Positions 1-5,737 of a stretch of 7,945 nt of DNA are shown here, piece after piece. The stretch comes from an uncultured Lachnospiraceae bacterium. Lineage in GTDB: Bacteria > Bacillota > Clostridia > Lachnospirales > Lachnospiraceae. The stretch lies in NCBI GenBank assembly GCA_910586005.1, contig CAJUHG010000095.1, forward strand, positions 1 to 7,945, written 5' to 3'. Within the stretch, counting starts at the first letter, position 1. Each line of letters starts with the position of its first letter. A program made the position numbers and the translations under genes. Below the pieces are notes generated by a model. That model was not told the origin of the DNA and searched no databases. It saw only the letters and a list, made by a program, of their open reading frames with translations.

Positions 1-181
1 GCTTAATACCTGTTTCATGGGCTGCACGATAAAAATCAATCACACCATACATTACTCCATGATCTGTAATGGCTGCTGCATTCATTCCTAATTCTTTTAC
101 CTTTGAAACATATTCCTTTATTTTATTTGAACCATCTAGGAGACTATACTCCGTATGTACGTGAAGATGTACAAATGACAT
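1..181 (-). CDS. dnaE: DNA polymerase III alpha subunit DnaE, N-terminal fragment
   Basis: Only the first 60 codons are in the window; the gene continues past base 1. The visible protein begins MSFVHLHVHTEYSLLDG and carries AAITDHGVMYG around residues 36-46. These are the first two metal-site motifs of the PHP domain (His5, His7, His9; Asp and His in TDHG), which sits at the extreme N-terminus of DnaE-type replicative polymerases. In PolC the PHP domain comes later, after an OB-fold region, so DnaE fits better. The family product is the catalytic subunit for chromosomal DNA synthesis, about 1,100 residues long. The ATG at 181 is preceded by a TGGAGG ribosome-binding site 7 nt upstream. deoD lies 138 nt upstream on the same strand. 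PHP-only phosphoesterases share this motif, but the closeness of the match to DnaE makes that less likely. Confidence 0.9.
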   Translation of the reverse strand, partial: MSFVHLHVHTEYSLLDGSNKIKEYVSKVKELGMNAAAITDHGVMYGVIDFYRAAHETGIK

Positions 182-242
182 TTTTTTCCTCCATTTTATA
201 TATTCTAAGTATGTCTATATAACTCATTTCTGAGGATAGTAT

Positions 243-257
243 TCAAGTATAACTTGA
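243..257. repeat. Inverted repeat upstream of dnaE (operator candidate)
   Basis: TCAAGT-ATA-ACTTGA is a perfect 6-bp inverted repeat with a 3-nt spacer. It lies about 60 nt upstream of the dnaE start in the deoD-dnaE gap. On the minus strand it contains TATACT, which resembles a -10 box, but no good -35 lies 17 nt upstream. It could be a regulator site or chance in AT-rich DNA. Confidence 0.25.
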
Positions 258-319
258 CTCACTTTCAAATATCCTCCAAGTGTGGTCATATAGCCTGTTT
301 TTTTAATACACAAGTGTGC

Positions 320-1033
320 TTATACACGAAGGGCAGTTTCTAATGCTATTTCAATCATTTTTCCAAATCCCTTTTCTCTTTCTTCTGATGATAATTGTTC
401 TGGTTTGTAAATATGATCTGAAATGGTTAAAATACAAAGAGCACGTTTTCTAGCTCTTGCTGCGTTAAGATATAACGCTCCACTTTCCATCTCTACTGCT
501 AGAACTCCCATTTTTCTAAAACAATCTTTACTATTGGGGCGATCTGTATAAAAAGCATCTTCTGATAAGATATTTCCTACTTTTACAGGAGTTCCTAAAT
601 CTTTTGCACTTTCTACTGCTGTACTTAATAGATAATAATCTGCTAATGGTGCTAAATGCCCTGGACAATCAAACTGATCTGGATAATCAGAGACGATAGA
701 GGCTCCCATTCCAATTACCACATCCATTACATTTACATCTTCTAAAATTGCTCCTGCAGAACCTACCCGAATAATATTATCTACATCATAAAAATGAAAT
801 AACTCATAAGAATAAATTCCAATAGATGGCATTCCCATACCAGAACCCATAACAGAAAGTTCTTTTCCCTTATAAGTTCCTGTATACCCTAACATTCCTC
901 TAACTTGATTGACACATCTTACATGTTCCAAATATGTCTCTGCAATAAACTTTGCTCGCAGTGGGTCCCCAGGCATTAAAACAGTTTTTGCAAAATCTCC
1001 TTTTTTTGCTTCAATATGTGGTGTTGGTATCAT
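320..1033 (-). CDS. deoD: Purine-nucleoside phosphorylase, DeoD type
   Basis: Cytosolic enzyme that splits purine (deoxy)nucleosides with phosphate into base and (deoxy)ribose-1-phosphate, in nucleoside salvage. The 237 residues match the length of the hexameric, low-molecular-weight E. coli DeoD (239). Visible family motifs are the phosphate-site loop MPGDPLRAKF (20-29), VRGMLGYTG (44-52), IIRVGSAGA (87-95), the ribose/base-binding EMES stretch (181-184) and SDHI (205-208). Asp206 and Arg219 align with the catalytic Asp204/Arg217 pair of the E. coli enzyme. Phosphate-binding arginines are present at 26, 45 and 89. The ATG at 1033 has GGAG about 8 nt upstream. azlD lies 259 nt upstream and dnaE 138 nt downstream, both on the same strand. 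No other deo genes are nearby, so this looks like a stand-alone salvage gene. Confidence 0.95.
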   Translation of the reverse strand: MIPTPHIEAKKGDFAKTVLMPGDPLRAKFIAETYLEHVRCVNQVRGMLGYTGTYKGKELSVMGSGMGMPSIGIYSYELFHFYDVDNIIRVGSAGAILEDVNVMDVVIGMGASIVSDYPDQFDCPGHLAPLADYYLLSTAVESAKDLGTPVKVGNILSEDAFYTDRPNSKDCFRKMGVLAVEMESGALYLNAARARKRALCILTISDHIYKPEQLSSEEREKGFGKMIEIALETALRV

Positions 1034-1165
1034 AATTTTTCTCCTTTTCTACTAAATCATTTTTAGACAATTTTGAAACTAATAAATGGTTGAAATTTCA
1101 TGTATAGTTGATACAATTCTTTGAAAATACTTTGCTTCCTATAAAAGCATAGTTTTTATGGCATA

Positions 1166-1234
1166 TGTGGACATACGTTCAAGGTACAAAATGCAGAACG
1201 CACCCAGCATTTCTATAGTCTACACCTAGCCACA
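1166..1234 (-). other. Nested stem-loop in the azlD-deoD gap (candidate RNA structure)
   Basis: Three nested complementary pairs occur here: TGTGG/CCACA (1166-1170 with 1230-1234), AGGTA/CACCT (1182-1186 with 1223-1227, including one G-U in RNA), and AAATGC/GCATTT (1189-1194 with 1207-1212). Together they form about 16 bp. The segment is visibly richer in G and C than the sequence around it. It starts about 130 nt upstream of deoD on the strand that encodes it, so it could be a deoD leader element or the 3' region of the azlCD transcript. No known riboswitch consensus was recognised, and no U-tract follows, so it does not look like a terminator. Confidence 0.35.
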
Positions 1235-1244
1235 ACAATACCTT

Positions 1245-1276
1245 TAGCATTCTTGAATTTAAATTCAAAACTGCTA
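1245..1276 (-). repeat. 32-bp imperfect inverted repeat after azlD
   Basis: Arms 1245-1260 and 1261-1276 pair at 14 of 16 positions around a perfect core, TTGAATTTAAATTCAA, with outer ends TAGCA/TGCTA. It begins 16 nt past the azlD stop, where a terminator or 3'-end stabilising hairpin would be expected. On the minus strand it is followed by AAAGG and not a T-run, so it is not a classic intrinsic terminator. Confidence 0.4.
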
Positions 1277-1292
1277 GATTTCTACTACAGAT

Positions 1293-1601
1293 TTATAAGA
1301 ACAAATCTACTATAAATGCAGTAAAACTTGCACAAACTGCCACTGTAAATAATCCTTTTCCTCGATATGCTGCTACAAATGCTGCTATCACCCCTGCAAT
1401 AGCTGTAATTATAGAACCTGTAGCATAAAGGACTGCAGGAAATGTCATGGCACCTAAAACCGTATAGGGAATATATGCCAAAAAAGAACGAATAAATTTA
1501 TTTTCTATTTTTTTATGAAATACTATAAAGGGAAGTACTCGAATGAAATATGTAACTATAAACATTACCAAAAGATAGATCCAAAAATTTGCTGATTTCA
1601 T
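1293..1601 (-). CDS. azlD: AzlD-family branched-chain amino acid transport protein
   Basis: Small integral membrane partner of AzlC. The pair forms a branched-chain amino acid exporter; in B. subtilis azlCD overexpression gives 4-azaleucine resistance. The 102 residues are typical for the family. Hydrophobic segments lie at about 6-27, 37-60, 62-79 and 84-102, with the family-like stretch TYFIRVLPF at 17-25 and YIPYTVLGAMTFPA at 43-56. A longer in-frame start at 1637 lies inside azlC. The start at 1601 is preferred because GGAGGAG ends 5 nt before it, and because its ATGA overlaps the azlC stop codon, the usual sign of translational coupling. A 32-bp inverted repeat follows the stop codon. 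Confidence 0.88.
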   Translation of the reverse strand: MKSANFWIYLLVMFIVTYFIRVLPFIVFHKKIENKFIRSFLAYIPYTVLGAMTFPAVLYATGSIITAIAGVIAAFVAAYRGKGLFTVAVCASFTAFIVDLFL

Positions 1602-2305
1602 CTTGTCTCCTCCTCTGTTTCTTCTATTGGAAAACAAACTGCTCCTACTAAGGAAGCAACGACTGCACAGATAATAATAGAAAAACCTTCTGAAATATTA
1701 TGGAATATAGGAATATAATAGATACAACAGCTTAAAATTACAGCTAATATTACCATTTTCAGTATATGATTGTCCCGTTTCATCGCTGGAACAACAATTG
1801 CAATAAACATTCCATATATGGCAAGCCCTAATGCCTCACCAATATTTTTGGGAAGCACATTTCCACAGACTGCTCCGATTAGGGTTCCAAAAGTCCAACC
1901 TAGATATGGTAAAACTGCAAGTCCAAAAAAATAGCTGCTACTTACTTCTCCCTCACGACTCATGGCCACAGCAAAAATTTCATCTGTATTGGCAAAACCA
2001 AGTATCATTTTTTTTCCTATTTGAAATTGACTGTCCACCTTCTGAGAAAGTGAAATGCTCATCAAAGCATATCTTAGATTAATGACAAACTGGGAAATTG
2101 CCATTTCAATATAAGAACCAGCAGATGCCATAATGGTAATTCCTGCAAATTGTCCAGCAGAAGTTAAATTCATCATAGATATTAACAATGCTTCCCACCA
2201 GCAAAGACCTGAAGAAATAGCTGCAAGTCCAAATGTAAAGGATACAGAAAGATAACCAATCCCAATGGCACTGCCATCTTTAATCCCTTGTAAAAATTGA
2301 TTCAT
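1598..2305 (-). CDS. azlC: AzlC-family branched-chain amino acid exporter subunit
   Basis: Larger membrane subunit of the AzlCD branched-chain amino acid exporter, with 235 residues from the chosen start, a normal length. Family features include an early glycine-rich segment GIGYLSVSFTFGL (15-27), NLTSAGQFAG (46-55), INLRYALMS (75-83) and the loop NTDEIFAVA (106-114). Further hydrophobic segments lie at about 126-149, 156-175, 181-200 and 205-225. The acidic tail EETEEETR is encoded by the GA-rich DNA that also provides the azlD ribosome-binding site. An in-frame ATG at 2332 is rejected: GGAGG (2311-2315) lies between it and the ATG at 2305, which it fits with a 5-nt spacing. azlD overlaps the 3' end by 4 bp. 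A plausible promoter lies about 80 nt upstream. The exact amino acid exported cannot be read from sequence. Confidence 0.9.
   Translation of the reverse strand: MNQFLQGIKDGSAIGIGYLSVSFTFGLAAISSGLCWWEALLISMMNLTSAGQFAGITIMASAGSYIEMAISQFVINLRYALMSISLSQKVDSQFQIGKKMILGFANTDEIFAVAMSREGEVSSSYFFGLAVLPYLGWTFGTLIGAVCGNVLPKNIGEALGLAIYGMFIAIVVPAMKRDNHILKMVILAVILSCCIYYIPIFHNISEGFSIIICAVVASLVGAVCFPIEETEEETR
1607..1613 (-). promoter_or_regulatory. Ribosome-binding site of azlD, inside azlC
   Basis: GGAGGAG on the minus strand ends 5 nt before the azlD ATG at 1601 and encodes part of the glutamate run at the AzlC C-terminus. It decides the azlD start against the in-frame ATG at 1637 and ties azlD translation to azlC. 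Confidence 0.75.
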
Positions 2306-2310
2306 TTTTT

Positions 2311-2315
2311 CCTCC
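2311..2315 (-). promoter_or_regulatory. Ribosome-binding site of azlC
   Basis: GGAGG followed by five A residues and the ATG at 2305. It lies downstream of the alternative ATG at 2332, so it decides the start. Confidence 0.75.
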
Positions 2316-2383
2316 ATTCTACACACTTGCAAATTATCAGCAATTTAAAAAGTAATAAATCCTGTATAACAAGATTCTTTTTT

Positions 2384-2412
2384 ATTATACTAAAATCTTA
2401 TCTTAACAACAA
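2384..2412 (-). promoter_or_regulatory. Candidate sigma-A promoter of azlCD
   Basis: On the minus strand, -35 TTGTTG (2407-2412), a 17-bp spacer and a perfect -10 TATAAT (2384-2389) would start a transcript near 2377, leaving an untranslated leader of about 70 nt before azlC. The -35 matches the consensus at only its first three bases; the -10 and spacing are ideal. Confidence 0.55.
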
Positions 2413-2429
2413 GTCCTTACAAAATTCTC

Positions 2430-2458
2430 TTGCAAAACTGTCTTATTCAAGATATGAT
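2430..2458 (+). promoter_or_regulatory. Candidate sigma-A promoter of the small membrane protein gene
   Basis: On the plus strand, -35 TTGCAA (2430-2435), a 17-bp spacer and -10 TATGAT (2453-2458) predict a start near 2465, about 50 nt before the ATG at 2513. It lies back to back with the azlCD promoter, with 17 bp between the two -35 boxes, so one bound regulator could affect both. Confidence 0.5.
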
Positions 2459-2502
2459 AAATATAAAATAAAGAAAAGAATATGCTAAAAAACGCACAGA
2501 AT

Positions 2503-2506
2503 GGAG
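2503..2506 (+). promoter_or_regulatory. Ribosome-binding site of the small membrane protein gene
   Basis: GGAG followed by 6 nt and the ATG at 2513. The in-frame ATG at 2501 overlaps this site and has no Shine-Dalgarno sequence of its own, so 2513 is taken as the start. Confidence 0.6.
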
Positions 2507-2512
2507 AAAACA

Positions 2513-2755
2513 ATGAAAAAAGCACAACGTGTTCTTGCTATCCTTGGTATTATTTTACTACTTGGACTTTATCTTTCTACACTTATCTTCGCTTTGATGG
2601 GAAAAGATTTTTTTCCACTATTTATGGCTTCCCTTTTTTCTAGTTTTGTTCTTCCTGTATTTCTTTGGATATACAGTTTTATTTACAAACTAGTCAAAAA
2701 AGATAGTTCCCAAGACTTAGAAGATAAGTTTTTAGAAAAGAAAAAATTGAGATAA
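2513..2755 (+). CDS. Small two-helix membrane protein, function unknown
   Basis: An 80-residue protein that I do not recognise. It has two hydrophobic segments, about 7-29 and 34-59, separated by a short KD turn. Basic residues flank both ends (MKKAQR at the start; KLVKK at 59-63), predicting a helical hairpin with both termini in the cytoplasm. The tail (61-80) is highly charged. There is no cleavable signal peptide pattern. It has its own candidate promoter and ribosome-binding site. It is the only plus-strand gene in the window, diverging from azlC and converging on helD. Its last 24 bp overlap the helD 3' end, so the two stop codons lie inside each other's genes. That a promoter, a ribosome-binding site and membrane topology all agree argues that it is a real gene. 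No function can be assigned. Confidence 0.72.
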   Translation: MKKAQRVLAILGIILLLGLYLSTLIFALMGKDFFPLFMASLFSSFVLPVFLWIYSFIYKLVKKDSSQDLEDKFLEKKKLR

Positions 2756-4762
2756 TTTATCTTTATAGACAATATGCAACTCATGAAGCGCCCTTGTAAT
2801 GGCAACATATAAAAGCTTTGCATCTTTTTCCTGTTCTTGATATGCACTATCACTTGGATTCCAAAGAATCACTCCATCAAATTCCAGTCCCTTGGTAAAT
2901 TGAATTGGCAACACCATAATCCCTTTTTGAAAATTCATATTTTGTGAATCGGCTGCATGGTCATCTTGGGATGCTCCAGAGGGAATATATTTTTCCAATT
3001 CTGTTGTTGCCTCTTCTGCTTCTTGAACAGTGCGACAAATAACCCCTATTGTGTGATAGTTTCGATGTCTAATCTCTTTGATAATTTCTGCTGTTTTTTT
3101 TCCTAAATCTTTTGTATCATAAAAAGATACTTCTCTGCCATGCCGCAGAACCGGCTGTATTTTGTATGCTCCAAAAGACGCCTTCTCTAAAATTTTGCCT
3201 GCATACTCTGAAATCTCAATGGTATTTCTATAACTTTTTGCCAATATATGAAATTTTGTAAATGCCGAATGAAAAATAGAATTTCTTAGCTCTTCCCATT
3301 CATTTATTCCCGTTTCATAGTTAATATTTTGAGAAACATCTCCCATAATAGTAAAATAACATTGTTCTAATATCTGTTTTAATATATAATATACCATTGC
3401 TCCAAAATCTTGTGCCTCATCAATTACAATCTGTTTATAGTTATCTTGCATTTTTTGTTGTGTAATTCTCTTTTGTATCAAACACAAAGCTGCCACATCA
3501 TATAAATCAAATGTTCTCTTCTTTATTCTTTCTATCAAACTTTTTATTTCTATTTGATGTGTATTTGCATACTCTTCTAAAAAATTCAGATAAATTTTTA
3601 CCAAATCCTTCTGCCCACTTTTCCAATGAAAATAATTTTTATATTCTTTCAATTTTTCTTTCTGATAATTTTCCTCTTCTGAAGTAAGAAATTGTATTTT
3701 AGTTTTCAGACGCTCATTTAACAATTTAAAAATCTGATGTACAGAATAATTTGGATTTTCCTTTCTTGTGTTTTGAATACTTTCTCTTGATAAAATCTCA
3801 CCAATTTTTAAATCTATAATCGGCTGTATTGGCAACAAATAATCTCTTATGTTCTGAAGATATCTTTCCAAATCTCTTGCAAAGCCCAATTTACTTTTCC
3901 AAGCTTCTGCTGTTTGCAACTCTGTCAACACATAATTCTTTTTCCATTCTTTTCCTAATAAATCACAAAAAAATAAATCCATTCTCTTTTGTTTCATATC
4001 ATGGACATCTAAATCTGGAAGACCACTAGTAATATAATTTAATAACATATCATTACTTCCAATAATACAAAATGTAGACAATGGAAATTTTTTTTCATAA
4101 TTATATAAAATATAGGAAATTCGATGCATTGCCACTGTTGTCTTTCCACTTCCAGCAACTCCTTGTACAATTATATTGGTAAAAGGTGTCTCTCTTATAA
4201 TTTCATTTTGTTCTTTTTGAATCGTAGAAATAATATCTCCTAAAATTGCATCTTTATTTTGAGCTAGATAATTGATTAACAACTCGTCTGTGGCTGCCAC
4301 ATCCTGATCAAAATATCCTAATAACTTTCCCTGTTGGATATCAAACGTACGTTTTAATTGTAAATCTACAGAAACACTTCCCATTTCTGGTACATTATAG
4401 TTTCCTTTTCCAAGTTCATTCTCATAATATAGCGCAGATACTGGTGCTCTCCAATCAACAATAATTATTTCTGTTTTATCTTGAAAGATTCCATTTTTTC
4501 CTATATAAAGAATTTCTTTTTGATTACTTTCTTCTTCCTGATAATCAATTCTGCCAAAATAAGGCTTCTGCAAAGCTGCTTTGTTTTTTCTTAAAGTATT
4601 TTCCAAATGTTCCTGAATATCCAGATATACACTTAATTGATCTATCAATCCACTTTGATATAAATTTTCTATTTCTTGTTTTCCCTTTTCTACTTTCTTT
4701 TTATAATACATAATATTTTTTTTGATTATTTCCAGACATTTTTCAAAATGTTCTTGTTCCAT
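2732..4762 (-). CDS. helD: HelD-like RNA polymerase-associated UvrD-family ATPase
   Basis: Superfamily 1 ATPase of the HelD type. In Gram-positives HelD binds RNA polymerase and uses ATP to strip it from stalled or post-termination complexes. From the chosen start the protein has 676 residues, against 774 in B. subtilis HelD. An N-terminal charged helical arm (about 1-65) precedes the family stretch IIIVDWRAPVSALYYE (about 99-114). Walker A is GVAGSGKTT (201-209). A long helix-rich insertion of roughly 240 residues, typical of HelD, separates it from motif II VIDEAQD (446-452). Motif III GDVSQNI (474-480), SYRNT (510-514), KGLEFD (624-629) and YVAITRA (652-658) complete the helicase set, so the ATPase appears intact. 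The in-frame ATG at 4789 is rejected because GGAGGA (4771-4776) lies between it and the ATG at 4762. A strong terminator hairpin lies 118 nt upstream. The 3' end overlaps the convergent membrane protein gene. Confidence 0.85.
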   Translation of the reverse strand: MEQEHFEKCLEIIKKNIMYYKKKVEKGKQEIENLYQSGLIDQLSVYLDIQEHLENTLRKNKAALQKPYFGRIDYQEEESNQKEILYIGKNGIFQDKTEIIIVDWRAPVSALYYENELGKGNYNVPEMGSVSVDLQLKRTFDIQQGKLLGYFDQDVAATDELLINYLAQNKDAILGDIISTIQKEQNEIIRETPFTNIIVQGVAGSGKTTVAMHRISYILYNYEKKFPLSTFCIIGSNDMLLNYITSGLPDLDVHDMKQKRMDLFFCDLLGKEWKKNYVLTELQTAEAWKSKLGFARDLERYLQNIRDYLLPIQPIIDLKIGEILSRESIQNTRKENPNYSVHQIFKLLNERLKTKIQFLTSEEENYQKEKLKEYKNYFHWKSGQKDLVKIYLNFLEEYANTHQIEIKSLIERIKKRTFDLYDVAALCLIQKRITQQKMQDNYKQIVIDEAQDFGAMVYYILKQILEQCYFTIMGDVSQNINYETGINEWEELRNSIFHSAFTKFHILAKSYRNTIEISEYAGKILEKASFGAYKIQPVLRHGREVSFYDTKDLGKKTAEIIKEIRHRNYHTIGVICRTVQEAEEATTELEKYIPSGASQDDHAADSQNMNFQKGIMVLPIQFTKGLEFDGVILWNPSDSAYQEQEKDAKLLYVAITRALHELHIVYKDKLSQFFLF

Positions 4763-4770
4763 ATTCTTTT

Positions 4771-4776
4771 TCCTCC
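4771..4776 (-). promoter_or_regulatory. Ribosome-binding site of helD
   Basis: GGAGGA, 8 nt before the ATG at 4762. It lies downstream of the in-frame ATG at 4789, which removes nine residues (MISKRRKKN) from the longest reading frame. Confidence 0.8.
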
Positions 4777-4879
4777 TTTTTGAAATCATATTTGAACTGT
4801 TACTTATACTAACAACAATATTGAAAAAATACTAGACTTATCTTTTTGATTATGATATGATGTAGAATGTAGTATAACT

Positions 4880-4921
4880 AAAAAGCAGGAACGATGTTTC
4901 AAACATACGTTCCTGCTTTTT
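4880..4921. terminator. Strong bidirectional intrinsic terminator upstream of helD
   Basis: A 14-bp perfect stem (4880-4893 with 4908-4921, core GCAGGAACG/CGTTCCTGC) is capped by a second small palindrome, ATGTTT-C-AAACAT (4894-4906). On the minus strand the hairpin ends in five Ts and would end the purA-HAD transcript. On the plus strand it runs into a longer T-rich tract (4917-4927), although no plus-strand gene precedes it. Lying 118 nt before helD, it separates helD from the upstream operon unless it is conditional. Confidence 0.85.
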
Positions 4922-4922
4922 T

Positions 4923-4981
4923 CTTTTCATAGGAAAGAGCATGACTGCAAAATATTAAAGTGTATGTGTTTCCTATAAAAG
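4923..4981. repeat. Long-armed inverted repeat next to the terminator
   Basis: Positions 4923-4936 and 4969-4981 are complementary over 13 bp with one bulged base (CTTTT, bulged C, ATAGGAAA against TTTCCTATAAAAG), enclosing a 32-nt loop. The helix abuts the terminator stem, so the two could stack in RNA. A 12-base part of one arm (TTCCTATAAAAG) recurs upstream of deoD at 1136-1147. Confidence 0.6.
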
Positions 4982-4988
4982 AAAAATA

Positions 4989-5114
4989 GGATGCACACGC
5001 GAAAAGGTGGGATGCCACTTAGATAACTGCACACCGCACAACAAAGTGTGTAAGGTCTTCGCTCCAATTAGCACTAAGCAGACATCCATTGAGCCCTCAA
5101 GAATAAGGGAATGG
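4989..5114 (-). ncRNA. Candidate structured RNA between the HAD gene and helD, family not identified
   Basis: The gene-free stretch 4763-5125 contains an island clearly richer in G and C than its surroundings. Read on the minus strand it offers a 9-bp hairpin (5086-5090 with 5110-5114, and 5094-5097 with 5106-5109) and a longer stem (5010-5016 with 5081-5087, and 5018-5022 with 5074-5078) closing a loop of about 50 nt with short CACAC/GTGTG pairings. A second CATCC copy (4989-4998) could displace part of the longer stem, giving a switch-like alternative. The island lies 11 nt past the HAD stop codon and is followed by the inverted repeat and terminator. It could be a 3' UTR element, an independent small RNA (6S-like RNA was considered, but its consensus is not recognisable), or an attenuating leader for helD. 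No clear promoter was found. Confidence 0.4.
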
Positions 5115-5125
5115 CACTATCACTT

Positions 5126-5728
5126 TTACTCCACACCTAAACTTTTCAATTCTTCTTCTGCCTGAGATTTTGTATGAAAATGAATCGTTGCCATTCCCAA
5201 TTGATTAGCTGCAATAATATTGTTGCGATTATCATCCAAAAAAACACATTCGGTAGGATTTAATTGATATTTTCTTAGTAATGCTTTATAAATTTCTGGC
5301 TCTGGCTTTGTTGCTTGTACCTCATAAGAAAAAACTGCTCCATCTACAGTTTCCACAAAATCAAGTTCCTCTATACTTTGGGAATATAGTCTTCTTGGAT
5401 AGTTAGAAAGTAAATATATCCCATATCCCTTTTCTTGCAAACTTGAAATCCAAGCTTTTGTATAATCATATTGTTTAATACTATTTCCAAGATTATTCCA
5501 AAAGCGCATAATTTCCTCTTGGCAGTCAGGTGCCTTTTCCAAAAAGCCTTTTAAAATATCTTCATCTGACATTTTGCTTCTATCAAATTCATTCCATAAT
5601 TCAGATAATACGGTTGCCTTTGCCACCTTCTCATATATTTGTGGTGAAAAATTAAGCATATTAAAATAACCTTGCCAATCAAAATCCACCAACACTTTCC
5701 CCACATCAAAAACCATATGTTTAATCAT
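5126..5728 (-). CDS. HAD-IA family phosphatase, YihX-like
   Basis: Haloacid dehalogenase superfamily hydrolase of 200 residues. Motif I is VFDVGKVLVDFD (6-17), with the nucleophile Asp8. The position two residues later is Gly and not the usual Asp, a pattern shared with E. coli YihX (FDLGNV), a glucose-1-phosphate phosphatase. Motif II is LLSN (106-109, Ser108), motif III is Lys141 in KPEPEIY, and motif IV is FLDDNRNN (163-170, Asp165/Asp166). A helical cap occupies about 18-88, as in subfamily IA. The start at 5728 lies 9 nt after the purA stop, with only a weak AGG or GGGAG site inside the end of purA; Met5 (5716) is an alternative start. The tight spacing suggests co-transcription with purA. 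Sugar phosphates or nucleotides are plausible substrates, but the sequence does not fix one. Confidence 0.85.
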   Translation of the reverse strand: MIKHMVFDVGKVLVDFDWQGYFNMLNFSPQIYEKVAKATVLSELWNEFDRSKMSDEDILKGFLEKAPDCQEEIMRFWNNLGNSIKQYDYTKAWISSLQEKGYGIYLLSNYPRRLYSQSIEELDFVETVDGAVFSYEVQATKPEPEIYKALLRKYQLNPTECVFLDDNRNNIIAANQLGMATIHFHTKSQAEEELKSLGVE

Positions 5729-5737
5729 CTTCTTTGC

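Noticed and set aside
224..262. Possible 12-codon leader peptide with a GTG start upstream of dnaE
   Set aside because: A GGAGG lies about 10 nt before the GTG, but the peptide is tiny, has no regulatory codon run and no following terminator structure.
1831..2082. Plus-strand open frame opposite azlC (and similar frames at 2297-2488, 3829-4029, 6394-6585, 6836-7051)
   Set aside because: These overlap strong genes or promoter regions on the opposite strand, lack ribosome-binding sites and have no coherent protein features.
2750..2762. AGATAA-T-TTATCT at the helD/small-gene junction as a terminator
   Set aside because: A one-base loop and an almost entirely A-T stem make a stable hairpin unlikely.
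4897..4911. LexA/DinR-like box (GAACGTATGTTT on the minus strand) upstream of helD
   Set aside because: The core fits the Gram-positive SOS consensus loosely, but both outer bases mismatch and the sequence is fully explained by the terminator stem and loop. It is also more than 130 nt upstream of the helD start codon.
4923..5120. Naming the intergenic RNA as 6S RNA, SRP RNA or a known riboswitch
   Set aside because: The size and context would allow it, but no consensus motif of these families could be recognised by eye, so the entry is left as an unidentified candidate.
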